DNA from: Paracoccaceae bacterium
GTDB lineage: Bacteria > Pseudomonadota > Alphaproteobacteria > Rhodobacterales > Rhodobacteraceae
DNA: 9,337 nt
Direction: 5' to 3'
NCBI GenBank assembly: GCA_003511785.1
Contig: DOIS01000382.1
Coordinates: 1-9,337 of the forward strand
Part shown: piece by piece, positions 7,467-9,337 of the stretch
Numbering within the stretch: the stretch's first letter is position 1
How the letters are laid out: each line of letters opens with the position of its first letter
Made by a program: the position numbers and the translations under genes
The notes under the pieces: model-generated
What the model saw: the letters and a program-made list of their open reading frames with translations, nothing else
Told to the model about the DNA's origin: nothing
Databases searched by the model: none

Positions 7467-8144
7467 ATGAACGCGCATGACTTCACCCTCGCCGGCGCGC
7501 GCCTCCGAGCGCTGGGATCGGGCGCCCTGTGGTGGCCCGACCAGGGGCTGCTCTGCGTCTCGGACCTGCATTTGGGCAAGTCCGAGCGCGTCGCCCGGCG
7601 CGGCGGCGCGGCCCTGCCACCCTACGACACGCGCGACACGCTCACCCGCCTGGCCGCCGACCTGGCCCTGACCCATGCGCGCACGGTGGTCTGCCTGGGC
7701 GACAGTTTCGACGACCTCGGCGCCGCCCACGCCTTGCCCGAAGAGGAACGGCTCTGGATCGCCCGGCTCCAGGCCGGGCGGCGCTGGGTCTGGATCGAGG
7801 GCAACCACGATCCCGGCCCGGTCGACCTGGGCGGCACCCGCCTGTGGGAACTGCCGCTCGCGCCGCTGACCTTCCGCCACATCGCCCAGCGGGCGACCTC
7901 GGGCGAGGTCTCGGGCCATTACCACCCCAAGGCCCGCATCCGCACGCGCGCACGGGTGATCTCGCGCCCCGCCTTTCTGGCCGACAGCGACCGGGTGATC
8001 CTGCCCTCATACGGCACCTATACCGGCGGGCTCGACTGCACCGCCCCGGCGCTGGCGGGCTTGATGCGCCCCGAGGCGCTGGCCATTCTCACCGGGCGCA
8101 ACGTGCACCCCCTGCCCATGCCACGCGCCCAGGAGGCCCCATGA
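7467..8144 (+). CDS. pdeM: PdeM, ligase-associated DNA damage response endonuclease (metallophosphoesterase)
   Basis: This 225-residue calcineurin-like metallophosphoesterase has all metal-binding motifs in order: SDLHLGK (Asp33, His35), GDSFDDLG (Asp79), GNHD (112-115) and GHYHP (150-154). The family, typified by PdeM, is a metal-dependent DNA nuclease/phosphoesterase encoded with an Lhr-type helicase and often a DNA ligase and exonuclease, so the helicase just upstream supports the call. The N-terminal beta strand FTLAGARLRALGSGALWWP is typical of the family and supports ATG 7467, although no Shine-Dalgarno is visible. Upstream in-frame Met codons from 7359 would translate the palindromic repeat. 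The stop TGA (8142-8144) overlaps the next start as ATGA. The ligase partner is not in the window. The gene is intact, although both neighbours carry lesions. Confidence 0.9.
   Translation: MNAHDFTLAGARLRALGSGALWWPDQGLLCVSDLHLGKSERVARRGGAALPPYDTRDTLTRLAADLALTHARTVVCLGDSFDDLGAAHALPEEERLWIARLQAGRRWVWIEGNHDPGPVDLGGTRLWELPLAPLTFRHIAQRATSGEVSGHYHPKARIRTRARVISRPAFLADSDRVILPSYGTYTGGLDCTAPALAGLMRPEALAILTGRNVHPLPMPRAQEAP
8131..8136 (+). promoter_or_regulatory. Strong Shine-Dalgarno of the thioesterase gene
   Basis: A perfect AGGAGG ends 4 nt before ATG 8141, inside the last codons of pdeM. With the ATGA overlap it shows that 8141 is the native start, not the later ATGs at 8198/8201. That makes the TAG at 8192 an interruption within the gene. 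Confidence 0.75.
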
Positions 8145-8566
8145 CCGACCCGACCGAGATCGAGACCCGCATCCGCGACAGCTTCGCCCGCTAGGCGATG
8201 ATGCAAACGCTGGGCGCGCAGCTTGCCCGGATCGCCCCCGGCGAAGTGGTGATCGAGGCCCCGATCCTCGAGACCAGCCGCCAACAGCAGGGCTTCGCCC
8301 ATGCCGCGCTGACTTTCGCCATCGGCGACACCGCCGCGGGCTATGCCGCGCTCACGCGGATGGCCCCGGGACACGAGGTCGTGACCGCCGAGATCAAGGT
8401 CAACCTCCTGGCGCCGGGCCGCAGCGAACGGCTGCGCGCCACGGGCCGCGTGATCAAACCGGGGCGCCGGCTGTCGGTGGTGACCGCCGAGGTTCACGCG
8501 CTGAACGGCGAAGAGGAGACCCTGATCGCGGTGATGCAGGGCACCATGGCCCCAGTCGCGCTCTGA
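8141..8566 (+). pseudogene. PaaI-family hotdog thioesterase with an in-frame amber stop at codon 18
   Basis: Read from the native start, the gene encodes 141 codons of a PaaI-like acyl-CoA thioesterase: an N-terminal helix MTDPTEIETRIRDSFAR, then TAG (8192-8194), then AMMQTLGAQLARIAPGEV in the same frame. Family members commonly have Gln in RxSFARQxMM, so CAG to TAG (one C-to-T change) is the simplest origin. The hotdog core is otherwise good: QQQGFAHAALTFAIGDTAAG carries the likely active-site His54 and Asp63 (HAA in place of the usual HGG), followed by the strands IKVNLLAPG and GRVIKPGRRLSVVTAEV. The substrate is unknown. The family hydrolyses acyl-CoA thioesters as cytosolic oligomers. Start 8141 overlaps the pdeM stop (ATGA) and has AGGAGG. 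Alternatives are sequencing error, amber readthrough, or re-initiation at 8198. Confidence 0.8.
8198..8566 (+). CDS. Residual thioesterase reading frame after the amber stop
   Basis: This is the 122-residue product if ribosomes re-initiate at ATG 8198 or 8201, three or six bases after the TAG. It keeps the whole hotdog beta sheet and the His/Asp pair (His35 and Asp44 here) but loses most of the first helix. No proper ribosome site precedes it. An automatic gene caller would probably report this shorter frame. Whether it is made is unknown. Confidence 0.5.
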   Translation: MMQTLGAQLARIAPGEVVIEAPILETSRQQQGFAHAALTFAIGDTAAGYAALTRMAPGHEVVTAEIKVNLLAPGRSERLRATGRVIKPGRRLSVVTAEVHALNGEEETLIAVMQGTMAPVAL

Positions 8567-8576
8567 GGCAGGGTTT

Positions 8577-8622
8577 CGGATCGCGGGCGCGATCCGACCG
8601 GCGCGCGGGCTGCGCCCGCGCG
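8577..8622. terminator. Two tandem perfect GC hairpins after the thioesterase
   Basis: CGGATCGCG (8577-8585) pairs with CGCGATCCG (8588-8596), so at least 8 bp can form. CGCGCGGGC (8602-8610) pairs perfectly over 9 bp with GCCCGCGCG (8614-8622) around TGC. They begin 10 nt after the thioesterase stop, between convergent genes, which suits transcription termination or 3'-end protection. There is no T run, so a dispersed palindromic repeat is an equal possibility. Confidence 0.5.
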
Positions 8623-8733
8623 AATCCGGCGACACGGATGCAGAAAGCGTAGGTCACGCGGGTCTGGCATAGCTCCGCAAAGCAACGCGCTCCGCGCCCT
8701 GGGCCACGCAACACCGGTCACGGGTTTGCTGGA

Positions 8734-8788
8734 ATTCCAACAGCTTCCAGAGGAATGTTTCGCATGCGAAACGTAGGAAAATTGGAAT
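8734..8788. repeat. Nested inverted repeat around a perfect 16-bp palindrome
   Basis: The core GTTTCGCATGCGAAAC (8757-8772) is a perfect palindrome. It is flanked by TTCC (8745-8748) and GGAA (8776-8779), and outside those by ATTCCAA (8734-8740) and TTGGAAT (8782-8788). TGGAATTCCA (8730-8739) is a further small palindrome on the left. The layout could be an operator for a dimeric regulator or an RNA hairpin serving both convergent genes. The flanking genes point towards it, so it is not in front of any gene I can see. The 8720-8845 stretch is more AT-rich than its surroundings. No tRNA, known ncRNA or supported ORF was recognised in it. Confidence 0.6.
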
Positions 8789-8846
8789 ACGACGGCCGGG
8801 AATCCGGGTTGCGGTAGGGTCGTTTAAGTAACGTTAACGCTTGGCC

Positions 8847-9337
8847 TCAGACCGTCAGCCCCTCCGGTTCCGGCAACCCGTTGGCGCGGCAACAGGCGGT
8901 CAGCGTGTTGGCCAGCAGGCAGGCGATGGTCATCGGCCCCACCCCGCCCGGCACCGGCGTGATCGCACCGGCCACCTCGGCCGCGCTGTCGAACGCCACG
9001 TCGCCCACCAGTCGGGTCTTGCCTGCGCCCTTCTCGGGCGCGTCCACACGGTTGATGCCGACGTCGATCACCGTCGCCCCCGGCTTGATCCAGTCGCCCG
9101 GCACCATCTGCGCCCGGCCCACGGCGGCAACCACGATGTCGGCGCGGCGCACCACGTCAGCCAGATCGCGGGTGCGCGAATGCGCGATGGTCACGGTGCA
9201 GCTCTCGCCCAGCAGAAGCTGCGCCATCGGCTTGCCCACGATATTCGAGCGCCCGATCACCACCGCCTCCATCCCCGAGAGATCGCCGTGATGCGCGCGC
9301 AGCATCATCAGGCAGCCCAGCGGCGTGCAGGGCACCA
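8847..9337 (-). CDS. folD: FolD, bifunctional methylenetetrahydrofolate dehydrogenase/cyclohydrolase (C-terminal part)
   Basis: FolD converts 5,10-methylene-THF to 10-formyl-THF through an NADP-dependent dehydrogenase and a cyclohydrolase step in cytosolic one-carbon metabolism. About 163 C-terminal residues are present and the N-terminus lies beyond the right edge. The residue read as a start at 9335 is an internal GTG (Val) of the V-PCTPLG motif. Visible family motifs include PCTPLG, the NADP-binding loop GRSNIVGKPMAQLLL, TIAHSRTRDL, ADIVVAAVGRAQ, GDWIKPGATVIDVGINR, LVGDVAF and the signature ITPVPGGVGPMTIACLLANT. The catalytic Lys of the N-terminal domain is out of view. It is convergent with the thioesterase gene. 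The stop is TGA at 8849-8847 (reverse strand). No lesion is seen. Confidence 0.94.
   Translation of the reverse strand, partial: VPCTPLGCLMMLRAHHGDLSGMEAVVIGRSNIVGKPMAQLLLGESCTVTIAHSRTRDLADVVRRADIVVAAVGRAQMVPGDWIKPGATVIDVGINRVDAPEKGAGKTRLVGDVAFDSAAEVAGAITPVPGGVGPMTIACLLANTLTACCRANGLPEPEGLTV

Noticed and set aside
8454..8721. Small minus-strand open frames over the convergent gap
   Set aside because: Arg/Pro/Ala-rich frames run through the GC hairpins and into the thioesterase gene, with no ribosome site or recognisable domain.
8824..8838. CtrA-type binding site
   Set aside because: TTAA at 8824-8827 and TTAAC at 8834-8838 are separated by 6 bases. The established full site needs 7, and the site lies between convergent genes.
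8881..9291. Plus-strand open frame of 136 codons
   Set aside because: It is the reverse of folD, which carries multiple family signatures.

Overview
The window is high-GC DNA, strongly biased to G or C at third codon positions. Gene content and order point to an alphaproteobacterium of the Rhodobacteraceae (Roseobacter-type). The pointers are a tad pilus block with two TPR lipoproteins and a short CpaA/TadV peptidase, a ligase-associated Lhr-type helicase next to pdeM, and a REP-like palindromic element of a kind I recall from this family. This placement is inferred from sequence features, not from a database search.

Region 1 (1-3419, + strand) is the distal part of a tad (tight adherence) pilus operon: the C-terminal end of TadB, complete TadC, two tandem TPR lipoproteins and the A24 prepilin peptidase. 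Spacing is tight throughout, from a few bases to about 28, as in one operon. TadB and TadC form the inner-membrane platform. The lipoproteins (TadD type) are probable assembly or pilotin factors. The peptidase matures the Flp prepilins. The pilin, secretin and TadA ATPase genes would lie outside the window.

Region 2 (3420-4833) is a 106-nt gap and an intact AAA+ ATPase of unknown role. It has an N-terminal part that may be a winged helix and may work with the pilus genes.

Region 3 (about 4900-8566, + strand) is a DNA-repair/housekeeping group: a ligase-associated DEXH helicase, the metallophosphoesterase/endonuclease PdeM and a PaaI-type hotdog thioesterase. Two of the three are broken as written. 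The helicase has a one-base deletion in a C run at 6703-6705. The thioesterase, whose start overlaps the pdeM stop (ATGA), has an in-frame TAG at codon 18 where a CAG is expected. pdeM between them is intact. A palindromic repeat element separates the helicase from pdeM.

Region 4 (8567-8846) is a 280-nt gap between convergent genes. It holds two perfect 9-bp GC hairpins right after the thioesterase, then a more AT-rich part with a perfect 16-bp palindrome inside a nested inverted repeat. I see no supported gene there.

Region 5 (8847-9337, - strand) is the C-terminal two thirds or so of FolD, cut by the window edge.

I did not find a clearly new multi-gene system. The points most worth checking are the two gene lesions, the palindrome in the convergent gap and the pilus-linked AAA+ ATPase.
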